Source of the DNA: DATCHW01 sp036508135
Lineage (GTDB): Bacteria; Bacteroidota; Ignavibacteria; Tepidaquicellales; Tepidaquicellaceae
Direction of reading: 5' to 3'
Length of the DNA stretch: 51,818 nt
Assembly: GCA_036508135.1 (NCBI GenBank)
Contig: DATCHW010000066.1
Span: forward strand, 1-51,818
Positions within the stretch are counted from its first letter, which is position 1. Every line of letters starts with the position of its first letter. The notes under the pieces are model-generated. The model did not search any database. It was not told the DNA's origin and worked only from the letters and a program-made list of their open reading frames with translations. Below are positions 23,903 to 32,616 of the stretch, in pieces. A program made the position numbers and the translations under genes.

Positions 23903-24259
23903 ATGGGAAGTGTAAAATCAAAAAAAGAAATCAAAGAAGAATATAAACAAAAGGTATTTAAAAAAGGTGTATTTCAGATAAGGAATATTAAAAGCGGAAA
24001 AATATATATTGGAAGCAGCACGAATTTAGACGTAGTATGGAATTCCCATAAATTCAGATTAGAAACGGGAATTCACCCTGATAAGGAATTACAAATAGAC
24101 TGGAATGAATCCGGTTCTAAAAATTTTGTATATGAAATTCTGCAGGAGTTAAAAGAATCAGGGGAGCCGTCCGTAGATTACGACAGGGAAGTAAGAGGAC
24201 TTGAAGCTTTATGCATAGAAGAATTAAAGTCTTTCGGCAATAAAATATATAACAAATAA
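23903..24259 (+). CDS. GIY-YIG-like small protein
   Basis: A 118-residue protein aligning with the GIY-YIG nuclease core. GVFQIRNIKSGKIYIGSSTNL gives a divergent first triad (G-V-F for G-I-Y) and an intact Y-I-G. An expected basic WNSHKFRLETG stretch and a C-terminal GLEALCIEELKSFGNKIYNK follow. The usual catalytic arginine position is poorly matched, so activity is uncertain. It resembles stand-alone GIY-YIG proteins of Bacteroidota. It precedes the next gene by 33 nt. Confidence 0.7.
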   Translation: MGSVKSKKEIKEEYKQKVFKKGVFQIRNIKSGKIYIGSSTNLDVVWNSHKFRLETGIHPDKELQIDWNESGSKNFVYEILQELKESGEPSVDYDREVRGLEALCIEELKSFGNKIYNK

Positions 24260-24292
24260 CAAAACAATTCACAGCAAAGCTGGTAAAAAAAT

Positions 24293-24727
24293 ATGACAAA
24301 AAAAGAAAAAGTTATCTGGGTGTTTCACAATGATCTCAATTGTGCGCAATCAGTTCTTTCTGTATACGGAAATGAGTATGGAATTGATGAAAAAGCAGCA
24401 AAAGCAATTGCTGTTGGTTTCGGCTCGGGAATTGGAAAGACACAGCAGATCTGCGGAGCTTTAACGGGAGCGGTAATGGTGCTTGGTGCTAAATATTTTG
24501 ACGAAGATAATGCAGCCGAATCGAAGGAAAAAGTTTATACGAAAACAAGAGAATTATTGGATTCTTTCAGGGAAAAAAACGGAGATTGCAATTGCAGAAA
24601 CTTGCTCGGTATTGATATCAGTACCGAAGAGGGGCTGAAACTTGCTCATGATAAAGATGTATCTAACTTAAAATGTAAAAAGTATTTAAGTGATGTTTGT
24701 GACAATCTTGATAAATTACTAAAATAA
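24293..24727 (+). CDS. C_GCAxxG_C_C family protein
   Basis: A 144-residue protein with the signature cysteine spacing of the family: NCAQSVL near the start (about residue 17), QICGALTGA (about 60), and late cysteines in DCNCRNLLGID and NLKCKKYL. The glycine-rich GFGSGIGKTQ lies between. The family is proposed to be redox- or metal-active and often sits near thioredoxin-like genes; its exact role is not settled. A strong hairpin follows immediately. Confidence 0.85.
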   Translation: MTKKEKVIWVFHNDLNCAQSVLSVYGNEYGIDEKAAKAIAVGFGSGIGKTQQICGALTGAVMVLGAKYFDEDNAAESKEKVYTKTRELLDSFREKNGDCNCRNLLGIDISTEEGLKLAHDKDVSNLKCKKYLSDVCDNLDKLLK

Positions 24728-24730
24728 AAT

Positions 24731-24767
24731 ATTTTTAAAAGCCGGCATTAAACCGGCTTTTAAAAAT
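24731..24767. terminator. Bidirectional terminator, 15-bp stem
   Basis: ATTTTTAAAAGCCGG and its inverse around a CATTAAA loop lie between the convergent C_GCAxxG_C_C and DUF1579 genes. The A/T-rich outer stem gives a U tract in either direction. Confidence 0.85.
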
Positions 24768-24785
24768 ATCCGTTAAGGGAACAAA

Positions 24786-25346
24786 TTACTTTTTCGTGTA
24801 TGTAATTTCCATATTCTTGATATCTTTTCCATTAACAACATTAAACATTTCCATAACATATGTTTTATCATCAAGAATTTTTATGGTCTGTTTTTCATCA
24901 GTATCTTTTCCGGAAATCGGATCAACCATTTTACCTCTGAAAACAATCGCTTTAGAGGCATCGTCATAGGTACCTTCCATATACATCAACCCTGTTCCGA
25001 AATTATCTATCCAGCTGCTCACCCACACTTTTTTTGCATTATCAAATCCTGTAACACCTATTCCATTATAGTCCATTCCCATCATTTTACCCGTAACTTT
25101 CATTTGCTGATATCTTCCTCCCAGAAGCATTTCACAAAATGCTGTTCCCTCAGATGTCTGAGGTGGTGCAGACGGGTCCATCCAGAATTTATTTACAAAT
25201 GACCAGTCTCCGTTCATTTTTGCTAAATCCGAATGCTCTTTTCCCGGAGTCATGTATTCCATCCATTTTTTCATTTGGTCGTCTTGTGCCGAAGATTTTA
25301 TAGTATAAAATACCAAAATGAGAAGTAACAAAAGTAATTTTTTCAT
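24786..25346 (-). CDS. DUF1579 domain-containing secreted protein
   Basis: A 186-residue protein with signal peptide (MKKLLLLLLILVFYTIKSSAQ) and a DUF1579 domain: TPGKEHSDLAKMNGDWSF, GTAFCEMLLGGRYQQMKVTG, MGMDYNGIGVTGFDNAKKVWVSSWIDNFGTGL. The family is a lipocalin-like beta barrel of unknown ligand, widespread in soil and aquatic bacteria. A periplasmic or secreted location is expected. Confidence 0.85.
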   Translation of the reverse strand: MKKLLLLLLILVFYTIKSSAQDDQMKKWMEYMTPGKEHSDLAKMNGDWSFVNKFWMDPSAPPQTSEGTAFCEMLLGGRYQQMKVTGKMMGMDYNGIGVTGFDNAKKVWVSSWIDNFGTGLMYMEGTYDDASKAIVFRGKMVDPISGKDTDEKQTIKILDDKTYVMEMFNVVNGKDIKNMEITYTKK

Positions 25347-25795
25347 AGTTTTTATATTTGGTTTATAAGTAAATAAGTTAACAAAGTAACAGTTAAAAAA
25401 ATTCTTTGAGTATTGAAAACTTAATGATTTCAGTACTTTAATAACTTAATTTTCTATTTAAGACAATTTGGCGTCTGACCGGATAATTGGGTTATCATTC
25501 CCCGGGTGAAGCTCGTTTTCAAAATATTTTACAGTTAAATTCTTCACAGCACGCAACAAAAATTAAAACTCTTAACAAATATTTCTCTTTTCATAGTTAA
25601 CATAAAACCTTATTTTTTTGCGGGGGTTTAACTATATCATTATTAATCATATAGATAAATAAAGATTAATTGATAATTTGTAACTTATTTAATTCAGCTC
25701 TCGTATATATTAATGAGTTTGTAATGATTTAAATGATTGACAAAGATATATTTTTAAAATACATTTGAAATGTAAAATAAACTTAAGAAAGGAGT
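25347..25795. other. 449-bp AT-rich intergenic region
   Basis: This lies between divergent genes. I see no frame or strong repeat here apart from the candidate promoter near its right end. A short GC-richer patch occurs at 25468-25515 (GGCGTCTGACC...CCCCGGGTGAAGCTCG), possibly a decayed repeat. Confidence 0.5.
25737..25767 (+). promoter_or_regulatory. Bacteroidota-type promoter candidate
   Basis: TTG at 25737-25739 and TACATTTG (fitting TAnnTTTG) at 25760-25767, 20 nt apart, with a following Shine-Dalgarno at 25788-25794. This matches the -33/-7 consensus known for Bacteroides-type sigma factors. Confidence 0.5.
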
Positions 25796-25801
25796 ATGGC
25801 A

Positions 25802-26119
25802 ATGAAAAAGCTGATTTTTTTATTCATGCTTATTCTGATTCCTGTTTTTTTTGCTTATTCTCAGGACGATAAAAGTAATCCTCAGCGGGATGCAAAGCTG
25901 ACAAAGATTATTTTAAAAGAAGTGACTTGTAAGGATTGTCAGGGTTCCGGGTGGATTTATGCAATAGACTATTTTTCAAATTCAGTTCCTAAGACATCAT
26001 TCGTTTTAGCAATGAACCCGGGTGCTTCAAGACCTTCATCAATTGCAGTTCAGAAAAAAATGATTTGCCCTTATTGCGGAGGTAAGAAAACCGTGTTTAT
26101 TGAATTAAAAGTCTATTAA
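25802..26119 (+). CDS. Small secreted protein with DnaJ-type zinc-finger motifs
   Basis: The 105-residue product starts at the ATG at 25802; the ATG at 25796 is only 1 nt from AAAGGAG, whereas 25802 gives 7-nt spacing. Signal peptide KKLIFLFMLILIPVFFAYSQ. Two CxxC motifs, CKDCQGSG and CPYCGGKK, are of the CxxCxGxG type seen in DnaJ cysteine-rich regions, about 48 residues apart. They could bind one zinc or be redox active in the envelope. Function unknown. Confidence 0.7.
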   Translation: MKKLIFLFMLILIPVFFAYSQDDKSNPQRDAKLTKIILKEVTCKDCQGSGWIYAIDYFSNSVPKTSFVLAMNPGASRPSSIAVQKKMICPYCGGKKTVFIELKVY

Positions 26120-26143
26120 TATATATTTATTAATTTTTTAATA

Positions 26144-26177
26144 ATGAAGTAATGGTTTGAAAAAACCATTACTTCAT
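26144..26177. terminator. Perfect 15-bp hairpin overlapping the 3' end of the Ntn-hydrolase gene
   Basis: ATGAAGTAATGGTTT and its exact inverse flank a GAAA tetraloop between convergent genes. The stop codon (26169-26171) and last two codons of the minus-strand gene are inside the stem. Confidence 0.85.
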
Positions 26178-27383
26178 CTTTATAAAGGTTGCCGATATCT
26201 TTTCATCCATATCATTATAAAACTTAATGATATCTTCCGATGATGTTTTGCCATTTATCATCTTAGAAATAAATTTCCCGGAAATCGAAAAAATGTCCGC
26301 TTCAGTTAACTGAAGTTTTTGATAAATTCCCGAATTGTCTTTGTTAATTAGTGCATTAATGTTTATGTAATTTGTACCTCTTCCTCTTATTACCGGAAAA
26401 CATTTATCTTTTAACTGTAAAGCCATTGTACATAGTGGGGCTTTACCTGTTTCATCTGCTTTTAAAAGTGAAGGTAATTCGTGCCTGTCATTCAACCAGA
26501 CAGGATATACTACGGAGCAGAGTGGAAATCCAAGTACTGTCCACATAGTCATTAGATTTGCCGGTTGGTTAACTTTTACTCCCTGAATTACAATCGATGC
26601 AGATGTAGAATATCTGGGAATAAAATCTGTAAAAGAAACGAACTTTACATTCTCCGCATTATCTGATATTTCGTTTGATAGATCTACTTTTGTTAATCCG
26701 TGCTTCAGGCATCTTGCACCTTCCTTAAGTATGAATTGATAGCTCAGATTACTTTTTGAGGATGCGTCTGAGAACAGTTCCTCTGCCATATCATACCTTT
26801 CATACCCCTGTCCTTTATCAGTCTCACCCGAAAAAGAAAAATTAGTGCGTAACAAATATCCCCGCGGGGCTGAATTAATATCATTCACGTCAAACTTCTT
26901 GAAATTCCGGTTAGATGTTTCATAATATGCTCCGCCGCCGTTTGCATCTATTATTCCGAAATTTGCCTCAAGCCCCCACGGCTTTGGTAAGCTATTCATC
27001 ATGTTTTCAAAATCTTCAAGAGAAGCACACTGCTGCAATGCCATTTTAATTATTATTCCTTCTCTGTCGGAGAGTTTAGTAGTATCATTCATTTTCAGAT
27101 TATATGATGCTGAATTCATGATTGCAAAACCGGCGCTGTTCATTCCTATCCAAACTTCATTTCCCGTAATATCATTTGAATTCATTAATCCGATATATGT
27201 ATATTTCCCGTCTGTAAAATACATCAGTTTATTATTCACTTCGTCAGCATCACGGTTTTTCCACAGTAAGGGTCTTCCATCCGAAGTGAATTTACCCGAA
27301 ATTATTGCTGTTGTGCAGGGTAAAGCATCATTAATTGCAATTAATAAAATTATTGAAGTTATGAGTATATTAATTTTATTCAT
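26169..27383 (-). CDS. Secreted Ntn-hydrolase (C45 / acyltransferase-like)
   Basis: A 404-residue protein. A signal peptide ends at ALP, leaving C23 as the mature N-terminus in LPCTTAIISG, as required for an N-terminal-nucleophile cysteine hydrolase. R/D contacts expected of the fold follow (WKNRDADEVNN at 42-52, EVWIGMNSAGFAIMNSAS about 76-93, GGGAYYETSNRNF about 150-162). Family relatives include choloylglycine hydrolases and penicillin-acylase-like C45 enzymes, which cleave or make amide bonds. The substrate is unknown. It is divergent from queD. Confidence 0.8.
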   Translation of the reverse strand: MNKINILITSIILLIAINDALPCTTAIISGKFTSDGRPLLWKNRDADEVNNKLMYFTDGKYTYIGLMNSNDITGNEVWIGMNSAGFAIMNSASYNLKMNDTTKLSDREGIIIKMALQQCASLEDFENMMNSLPKPWGLEANFGIIDANGGGAYYETSNRNFKKFDVNDINSAPRGYLLRTNFSFSGETDKGQGYERYDMAEELFSDASSKSNLSYQFILKEGARCLKHGLTKVDLSNEISDNAENVKFVSFTDFIPRYSTSASIVIQGVKVNQPANLMTMWTVLGFPLCSVVYPVWLNDRHELPSLLKADETGKAPLCTMALQLKDKCFPVIRGRGTNYININALINKDNSGIYQKLQLTEADIFSISGKFISKMINGKTSSEDIIKFYNDMDEKISATFIKMK

Positions 27384-27539
27384 CCGTTTATTTTAAATTA
27401 ATATAAAATGTTAAAATTATATTTCATCTTAAAGGTAAATTTAAACTTTAAAATCAATAAATTTTAAATTGCTTTAAAAAATGTTTTTTACTAAACTATA
27501 TAAAAATAATCCGTATTTATTCACTAATTTATATTGATA

Positions 27540-27971
27540 ATGAGAATTGCAAAAGAATTTCGCTGGGAAATGGGTCATAGACTGCCGAATCATAAAGGCG
27601 CTTGTAAGAATATTCACGGACATTCATATAAAATGGTAGTTGAGCTGTCCGGCGAAGTTGACCCTAAAAGCGGTATGATAATTGATTTCTATGTGCTCGG
27701 ACTGATAGTTAAACCTTTCGTTGAGGCATTCGACCATTCTTTTCTTGTCTATAAGAATGACAAAAAACTTCTTGATTTCCTTTCGGAGAATAAAATGAAA
27801 AAAGTTGTCACTGATTATTACGGTACGGTTGAGAATATTTGCTCCGATTTTGCAAACAGGATAGTAAAAGGAATAAAGAAAAATAAAGTTAAGAATGTTT
27901 ATTCAATAACTGTAAAGATTTTCGAAACGCCTAACTCATATGCTGAGATAACTAAACTTATTGAAAATTAA
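27540..27971 (+). CDS. queD: 6-carboxytetrahydropterin synthase QueD
   Basis: QueD converts 7,8-dihydroneopterin triphosphate to 6-carboxy-5,6,7,8-tetrahydropterin, early in preQ0/queuosine synthesis. From the ATG at 27540 the 143-residue product has the zinc histidines H13, H26 and H28 (MGHRL and HGHSY) and the catalytic C22 in GACKNIHGH. The DHSFL and C-terminal (E)TPNSYAEI/(F)ETPNSY motifs are also present. The frame reaches a TTG at 27534, but ATG fits better. queC is in the same window; queE and queF were not seen. Confidence 0.93.
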   Translation: MRIAKEFRWEMGHRLPNHKGACKNIHGHSYKMVVELSGEVDPKSGMIIDFYVLGLIVKPFVEAFDHSFLVYKNDKKLLDFLSENKMKKVVTDYYGTVENICSDFANRIVKGIKKNKVKNVYSITVKIFETPNSYAEITKLIEN

Positions 27972-27984
27972 ATTCATTATCAAA

Positions 27985-28530
27985 ATGAAAAATTTATTTC
28001 TAATCGTTTTCCTGCTTTTGGCATTTTCCTGTTCGAAATCACAAATAAAAATACCTGCGGATAATCAGGATAGCGAAACATGGGCTACAATATCTTACAA
28101 TTTCAGTTCGGGACCGGTTTCACCACAGTATCAATACAGCTATTCAGTTGTTATCACTACGGATAAAAATTGCTCATTTCTTTACGTCTATTCCGGTGAA
28201 TTCAACTATACGAAGGAATTTTTGATTGAAGAAGAATCATTTAATGAATTGAAAAATTTATTGAAAGAATCAAGAATATTGGACATTGAAATGACTTCAG
28301 ATCCCACACACCCTTTAGGAGGAACGATGAGATTTGTTTCAATTGTTTTCAAGCAGTCTGACCCTAACATAGATCAGCCGCCAAGAGTGATCACGGCTCC
28401 TTATTATCCTGCAGAAGAATATAAGACAGGTCTGGATAAACTTTATGACTTTATTGAATCATTAATACCTGAAGGTGCGAAAAAAGAAGCTGAAGCAAAA
28501 AGGGATGAATACCTGAAGAATAAAAAATAG
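27985..28530 (+). CDS. Small lipoprotein, paralogue of the gene at 22287
   Basis: The 181-residue product starts at the ATG at 27985, 13 nt after queD (the frame opens at a TTG inside queD). Lipoprotein signal MKNLFLIVFLLLAFSC. The mature domain shares the (W)ATISYNF, PQYQYSYSV, LKNLLKESRIL and C-terminal KLYDFIESLIP blocks with the secreted protein at 22287. Function unknown. The C-terminal tail is highly charged (KKEAEAKRDEYLKNKK). Confidence 0.75.
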   Translation: MKNLFLIVFLLLAFSCSKSQIKIPADNQDSETWATISYNFSSGPVSPQYQYSYSVVITTDKNCSFLYVYSGEFNYTKEFLIEEESFNELKNLLKESRILDIEMTSDPTHPLGGTMRFVSIVFKQSDPNIDQPPRVITAPYYPAEEYKTGLDKLYDFIESLIPEGAKKEAEAKRDEYLKNKK

Positions 28531-28552
28531 CGGCGACTTTATCCTATTGTAT

Positions 28553-28954
28553 TTATATGTCTGTATTTTCTTCATGATTGAAGAACATTTCCATATAATC
28601 CAGAAGTTGTTTTTTTGTGAACGGTTTCGGGATGTATCCGTCAAATCCGCTTGATAAAAGATACTCACGATCACCTTCAAGAGCATATGCTGTCACTGCA
28701 ATAGCAGGTGTTTTTACATAACCGGGAATTTTTCTTATTTGTTTAAGCAGGTCGATGCCGTTCATACCCTCACCGAGATTTATATCAAGCAGAAAAAAAC
28801 GGAATGTATATTCGGGAAGTTTTTCCATAGCACTTTCCGCATTGAAAACTCCTATAGTTTCATACGAATCCCTGAAATATATTTTGACAAGATGATTAAG
28901 AACTCTGTCGTCTTCTACATATAAAACAGGAGGTTTTGTGTCTTGGATTTCCAA
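28553..28954 (-). CDS. Single-domain response regulator (CheY-like)
   Basis: A 133-residue receiver domain without an output domain. The acidic pocket is E14, D15 and D16 (VEDD), the phospho-acceptor is D57 (LLDINLG), the switch is T88 (AVTAY) and the lysine is K110 (YIPKPF). Its partner kinase is not nearby; single-domain receivers act in phosphorelays or by protein binding. It is convergent with the lipoprotein gene at 27985. Confidence 0.9.
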   Translation of the reverse strand: MEIQDTKPPVLYVEDDRVLNHLVKIYFRDSYETIGVFNAESAMEKLPEYTFRFFLLDINLGEGMNGIDLLKQIRKIPGYVKTPAIAVTAYALEGDREYLLSSGFDGYIPKPFTKKQLLDYMEMFFNHEENTDI

Positions 28955-29041
28955 ATGTTTAATCAGCTGATAATTTTTTTTTAAAATAATAAAAAAATAC
29001 TAATATTGAAGTAAATTTATCTATGGGAGTTATTTCTCTTT

Positions 29042-29689
29042 CTACGGGGATAATCTCTCTTTGATCCAATCATTGCTTTCTTTTCTGAACCGTATCCTGT
29101 CATGAAGCCTGCTTGCTCTTCCCTGCCAGAATTCGAAAACTTCGGGAATTAGTATATAACCGCCCCAGAAATCAGGAAGCGGAATATTTTTACTGTGAAA
29201 TTTTAATAAATATTTGAAAAACTTTTTTAAGATTTCTGATCTTCCCGGTATAACGCTGCTCTGTGCTGATGCCCAGGCACCGACACGGCTTTTATATGGC
29301 CTTGTTTTAAAATAATCATCGGAAGCTTTTTGAGATACTTTCTCAATAAAGCCCTCAATTCTTATCTGGCGCTCAAGTTCAGGCCAGAAAAAAAGCAAAG
29401 CACCGGAATTATTTTCTTCTATTTCTTTGCCTTTTCTGCTGCCGTAATTACTGTAGAATATAAATCCATCTTTATTATATCCTTTCAGAAGCAGTGCTCT
29501 GGCAGAAGGTTTTCCATATTTTGTTGCCGTAGCAAGGATAACGGCAGTCGGCTCATGAAGTTTTGAATCCAGCATTTCCTTAAACCAGATATTAAACTGG
29601 TCAAATGGATTTGCTTCGGTATTATTTTCGTCAAGTGCCTTTTGAGTATATTCTTTTCTTATATCCGATATTTCAAAATTATCTTTCAT
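29042..29689 (-). CDS. pdxH: Pyridoxamine 5'-phosphate oxidase
   Basis: An FMN enzyme that oxidises PNP/PMP to pyridoxal 5'-phosphate. The 215-residue protein carries family blocks in order: RKEYTQKALDE, NPFDQFNIWFKEML, PSARALLLKGY, FYSNYGSRKGKEIEEN, LFFWPELERQIRIEG, SDDYFKTRPYKSRVGAWAS and the C-terminal EFWQGRASRLHDRIRF with RLHDR substrate contacts. Length and motifs are normal. It is followed on the same strand by no close gene; GH3 lies 15 nt upstream, so they are probably co-transcribed. Confidence 0.95.
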   Translation of the reverse strand: MKDNFEISDIRKEYTQKALDENNTEANPFDQFNIWFKEMLDSKLHEPTAVILATATKYGKPSARALLLKGYNKDGFIFYSNYGSRKGKEIEENNSGALLFFWPELERQIRIEGFIEKVSQKASDDYFKTRPYKSRVGAWASAQSSVIPGRSEILKKFFKYLLKFHSKNIPLPDFWGGYILIPEVFEFWQGRASRLHDRIRFRKESNDWIKERLSP

Positions 29690-29704
29690 GAAAATAATAT
29701 AATA

Positions 29705-31435
29705 TTAATTGTTAATCCCTGCACCGTATTTAAAATTATCGCTGATTGAAACCGGGAGTTTACCTTTGAATTTTATTTCGCCAAGTATTCCCTTAATTAC
29801 TGCAAGTATTGAAGTGTCACCATCTCCATAAGCACAGATATAAGAATCAATTTCTTCAAACCCTTGCAGTAAATATGGATTTCCAAATGCAATTACAATC
29901 ACTTTTTTCCCGTTTGCCCTGAGACTCTTTACTAAATTAATTTGTGATTCCGGCAAGCCGACTGTACCGGTCTTGATTTTTACTTTTGCATATACCGGAA
30001 TCAGAATAAAATCATATCCCTCTGCATCTGAAAGTATATCTTCAGTATTGCTTATATCTCCGCTTTTTTCAACCACTTTAATCTTGTTGAAAAGAGCACC
30101 GGATTTTTCGTTTAATTTTTGAATGAAAAAATCTGAATTTCCTTTATCATTTCCGTTATTCAGTGATAATAAAAGAACATTGCTCCCTGATTTCTTTATA
30201 GGAATTACGTTATTATCATTTTTTACCAGTGTAACTGACTCATCTGCAATCAGCTGGGATAAATCCTGTTCCTCCTGCGAATTTATAATTTCTCCGACTT
30301 TATTTACATCAACAAGTTTGTTCTCATTCAACCCCAGCCGGCTTTTAGTTTCAAGTATTTTCATTACTGAGTAATCAATTCTTTCCTCGCTGATGTCGCC
30401 TTTCTTTACTGCTTTCTCAATTGCCGTGATTGTGGCTTCCTCTCCCTGCGGCATTAGTATTAAATCTATCCCTGCATTCACACACATTAATGCCACTTCT
30501 TTTGTTGAAAAATGTTTTGTGATTCCTGCCATATTCAGAGCATCGGTAACAATAAGCCCCGAAAAACCAAGCTGTTCTTTTAATATACCGTCGACAATTT
30601 TCCCGGAAAGTGAAGCCGGCACATTAGGAGAATTTTCAATTGCAGGAAAGGATAGATGTGCAATCATTATTGATTTTACACCGCTGTTTACCGCATTTTT
30701 AAAAGGTAAAAGTTCAACATTATTAAGCCTTTCCATATCATTATTAATGACAGGTAAATCATTATGAGAGTCGATATCAGTATCTCCGTGTCCGGGGAAA
30801 TGTTTTCCTGTTGCTATTACGTTTCCATCCTGAATACCTTTAATAAATGCCAATCCCATTTCAGAAACCAATAAGGGATCTTCTCCGTAAGAGCGGACAT
30901 TGATGATAGGATTTTTGGGATTATTGTTTACATCCAGTACAGGTGCATAATTCTGATGGATACCCAATGCCCTGCATTCCTTCGCAATCATCAATCCCAT
31001 TTTATAAGCAAGCTGAGGATTCCTTGCTGCCCCGATAGCCATATTATTAGGAAATAAACTGCCGTCATCAAGCCGCATTTTTGTTCCGCGCTCAAAGTCA
31101 GCCGAGATTAACAGGGGAGTTCCGGACATTGATTGTAAATCATTTATTAACTCAGCTTCCTGAATCGAATTGCCTTTAAAAAAAACAAATCCTCCAATTT
31201 TCTGATTCTTTACAAGATTGGTCAATCTCTTATACTCCTTGGAATTTCTGTCAATCGAAAAGCCGTCTGAATAAGATATAACCATCTGAGCGATTTTTTC
31301 CCTGAGTGTCATTGAAGATAATTTACTCTCAACCAGGGATTTGCCGGTATCATCCTTCCTGTGATTATCAAAAGATAAAAATGGAATTATGGATAAAACA
31401 ATTGCAATTAATAAAATTTTCTTGTTCATCTTCAA
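29705..31435 (-). CDS. Glycoside hydrolase family 3, beta-N-acetylhexosaminidase-like, secreted
   Basis: A 576-residue protein with an N-terminal signal segment. The GH3 barrel runs to about residue 365: QMVISYSDG, ADFERGTKMRL, KHFPGHGDTDIDSHNDLP (the H-x3-H general acid/base dyad of NagZ-type enzymes, from K211) and VTDALNM with the nucleophile aspartate D298. A second ~200-residue alpha/beta domain follows, longer than in single-domain NagZ. It probably removes N-acetylglucosamine from peptidoglycan or other glycans in the periplasm. pdxH follows and dusB precedes by 9 nt. Confidence 0.88.
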   Translation of the reverse strand: MKMNKKILLIAIVLSIIPFLSFDNHRKDDTGKSLVESKLSSMTLREKIAQMVISYSDGFSIDRNSKEYKRLTNLVKNQKIGGFVFFKGNSIQEAELINDLQSMSGTPLLISADFERGTKMRLDDGSLFPNNMAIGAARNPQLAYKMGLMIAKECRALGIHQNYAPVLDVNNNPKNPIINVRSYGEDPLLVSEMGLAFIKGIQDGNVIATGKHFPGHGDTDIDSHNDLPVINNDMERLNNVELLPFKNAVNSGVKSIMIAHLSFPAIENSPNVPASLSGKIVDGILKEQLGFSGLIVTDALNMAGITKHFSTKEVALMCVNAGIDLILMPQGEEATITAIEKAVKKGDISEERIDYSVMKILETKSRLGLNENKLVDVNKVGEIINSQEEQDLSQLIADESVTLVKNDNNVIPIKKSGSNVLLLSLNNGNDKGNSDFFIQKLNEKSGALFNKIKVVEKSGDISNTEDILSDAEGYDFILIPVYAKVKIKTGTVGLPESQINLVKSLRANGKKVIVIAFGNPYLLQGFEEIDSYICAYGDGDTSILAVIKGILGEIKFKGKLPVSISDNFKYGAGINN

Positions 31436-31444
31436 ATTTATAAG

Positions 31445-32419
31445 TTATTCTCCTTTATGCAGTTCCTTATACTGCAATAATTTTTCTTCGATTGGAGCAT
31501 ACTCTTTGAATTGCATCAGCTCCAGCCTGAATTTAGCAACATCCGCTACATTTCTCAGGTATCCCGAATAGTGTTTTCTGAATTCAAGTACACCGTAACC
31601 TTCATCTTTCAAATCAACAGCAAGTTTTAAGTGTTCCAAACAGACATCTATTCTTTCCGAAAGAGGCGGCTCAGGTTCCGGTTCTCCGTGTTCAATAAAA
31701 TATTTTGTCTGGCGGAATATCCAGGGATTATTTATCGCTGCTTGTCCTATCATCACCGCATCGGGATTGTAATTATCGAATACAAATTTTACATCTTCAG
31801 GCGATTTGATATTACCATTTATTATAATTGGTATTTGAACTCCGCTGTCTTTTATCTTTTTTACCCAATCCCAATCAGCATAACCTTTATTAGCCTGACC
31901 GCGAAGTCTGCAGTGCACTGTCAGTGCCTGTATTCCAATCTCTTCCATTATCCGGGCTACTTCTACAATAACTATATTGTTTTCATCCCATCCTAATCTT
32001 GTTTTCAGAGTAACAGGCAGCTTGACCTTATTGATAATACTTTCGGCAATTAATCTCATTTTCGGTAAATCTTTAAGAAGACCTGCACCGGCTCCTCTCA
32101 TAGCCACATCCTTTACCCAGCATCCGCAGTTTATATCAATGAAATCAGGCACTGCCTCTTCTGAAATTCCGGCAGCGTCGCTCATCACAATTTCATCCTC
32201 ACCGAATATCTGAATTCCTACGGGTCTCTCTTCTTCATAAAAAAAAAGCTTTCTTAATGCTTTCTTTGCATCACGAATCAATGCCTGTGCAGATATGAAT
32301 TCAGTATATAACAAATCCGCACCAAGCCGTTTGCATATCAACCTGAAAGGCGGCTCAGTAACATCCTCCATCGGAGCAAGTGCTATTTTCCCTTTTATCG
32401 ATTTCTGAAAATCATTCAT
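31445..32419 (-). CDS. dusB: tRNA-dihydrouridine synthase (DusB-like)
   Basis: An FMN flavoprotein that reduces uridines in tRNA D-loops. The 324-residue protein shows LAPMEDVTEPPFR at the N-terminus, GIQIFGED, the catalytic C100 in NCGCWVKDVAMRGAGAGLL, TLKTRLGWDE, and the FMN-phosphate loops INGNIKS and MIGQAAINNPWIF. An oddity is that the usual G-C-P after the catalytic cysteine reads G-C-W here. It is 9 nt upstream of the GH3 gene. Confidence 0.92.
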   Translation of the reverse strand: MNDFQKSIKGKIALAPMEDVTEPPFRLICKRLGADLLYTEFISAQALIRDAKKALRKLFFYEEERPVGIQIFGEDEIVMSDAAGISEEAVPDFIDINCGCWVKDVAMRGAGAGLLKDLPKMRLIAESIINKVKLPVTLKTRLGWDENNIVIVEVARIMEEIGIQALTVHCRLRGQANKGYADWDWVKKIKDSGVQIPIIINGNIKSPEDVKFVFDNYNPDAVMIGQAAINNPWIFRQTKYFIEHGEPEPEPPLSERIDVCLEHLKLAVDLKDEGYGVLEFRKHYSGYLRNVADVAKFRLELMQFKEYAPIEEKLLQYKELHKGE

Positions 32420-32485
32420 TGAATTTCTATAGCTAATAAATCCTTATCTTGAATCTAATAATATGACATAATATTATTTATGTTT

Positions 32486-32538
32486 CCCCGCCGTTTACGG
32501 CGGGGCGGCTAACCTATCTAAATTGGGCTTTAACCCAA
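32486..32538. repeat. Hairpin pair between dusB and the T9SS protein gene
   Basis: CCCCGCCG-TTTA-CGGCGGGG (8-bp perfect stem, 32486-32505) is followed by TTGGG...CCCAA (32523-32538). GC-rich hairpins of this wording in an otherwise AT-rich gap look like a dispersed repeat, and the first could terminate the gene coming from the right. Confidence 0.55.
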
Positions 32539-32616
32539 ATACTGCACCCGAATAAATCTTACATCTATACTGTTCCGCTTGTTATTATTCACATTAACGT
32601 GGCAAAATAAATCTCC

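Noticed and set aside
25796..25801. First of two ATGs for the DnaJ-zinc-finger-like protein
   Set aside because: It lies 1 nt after the Shine-Dalgarno; the second ATG (25802) has normal spacing.
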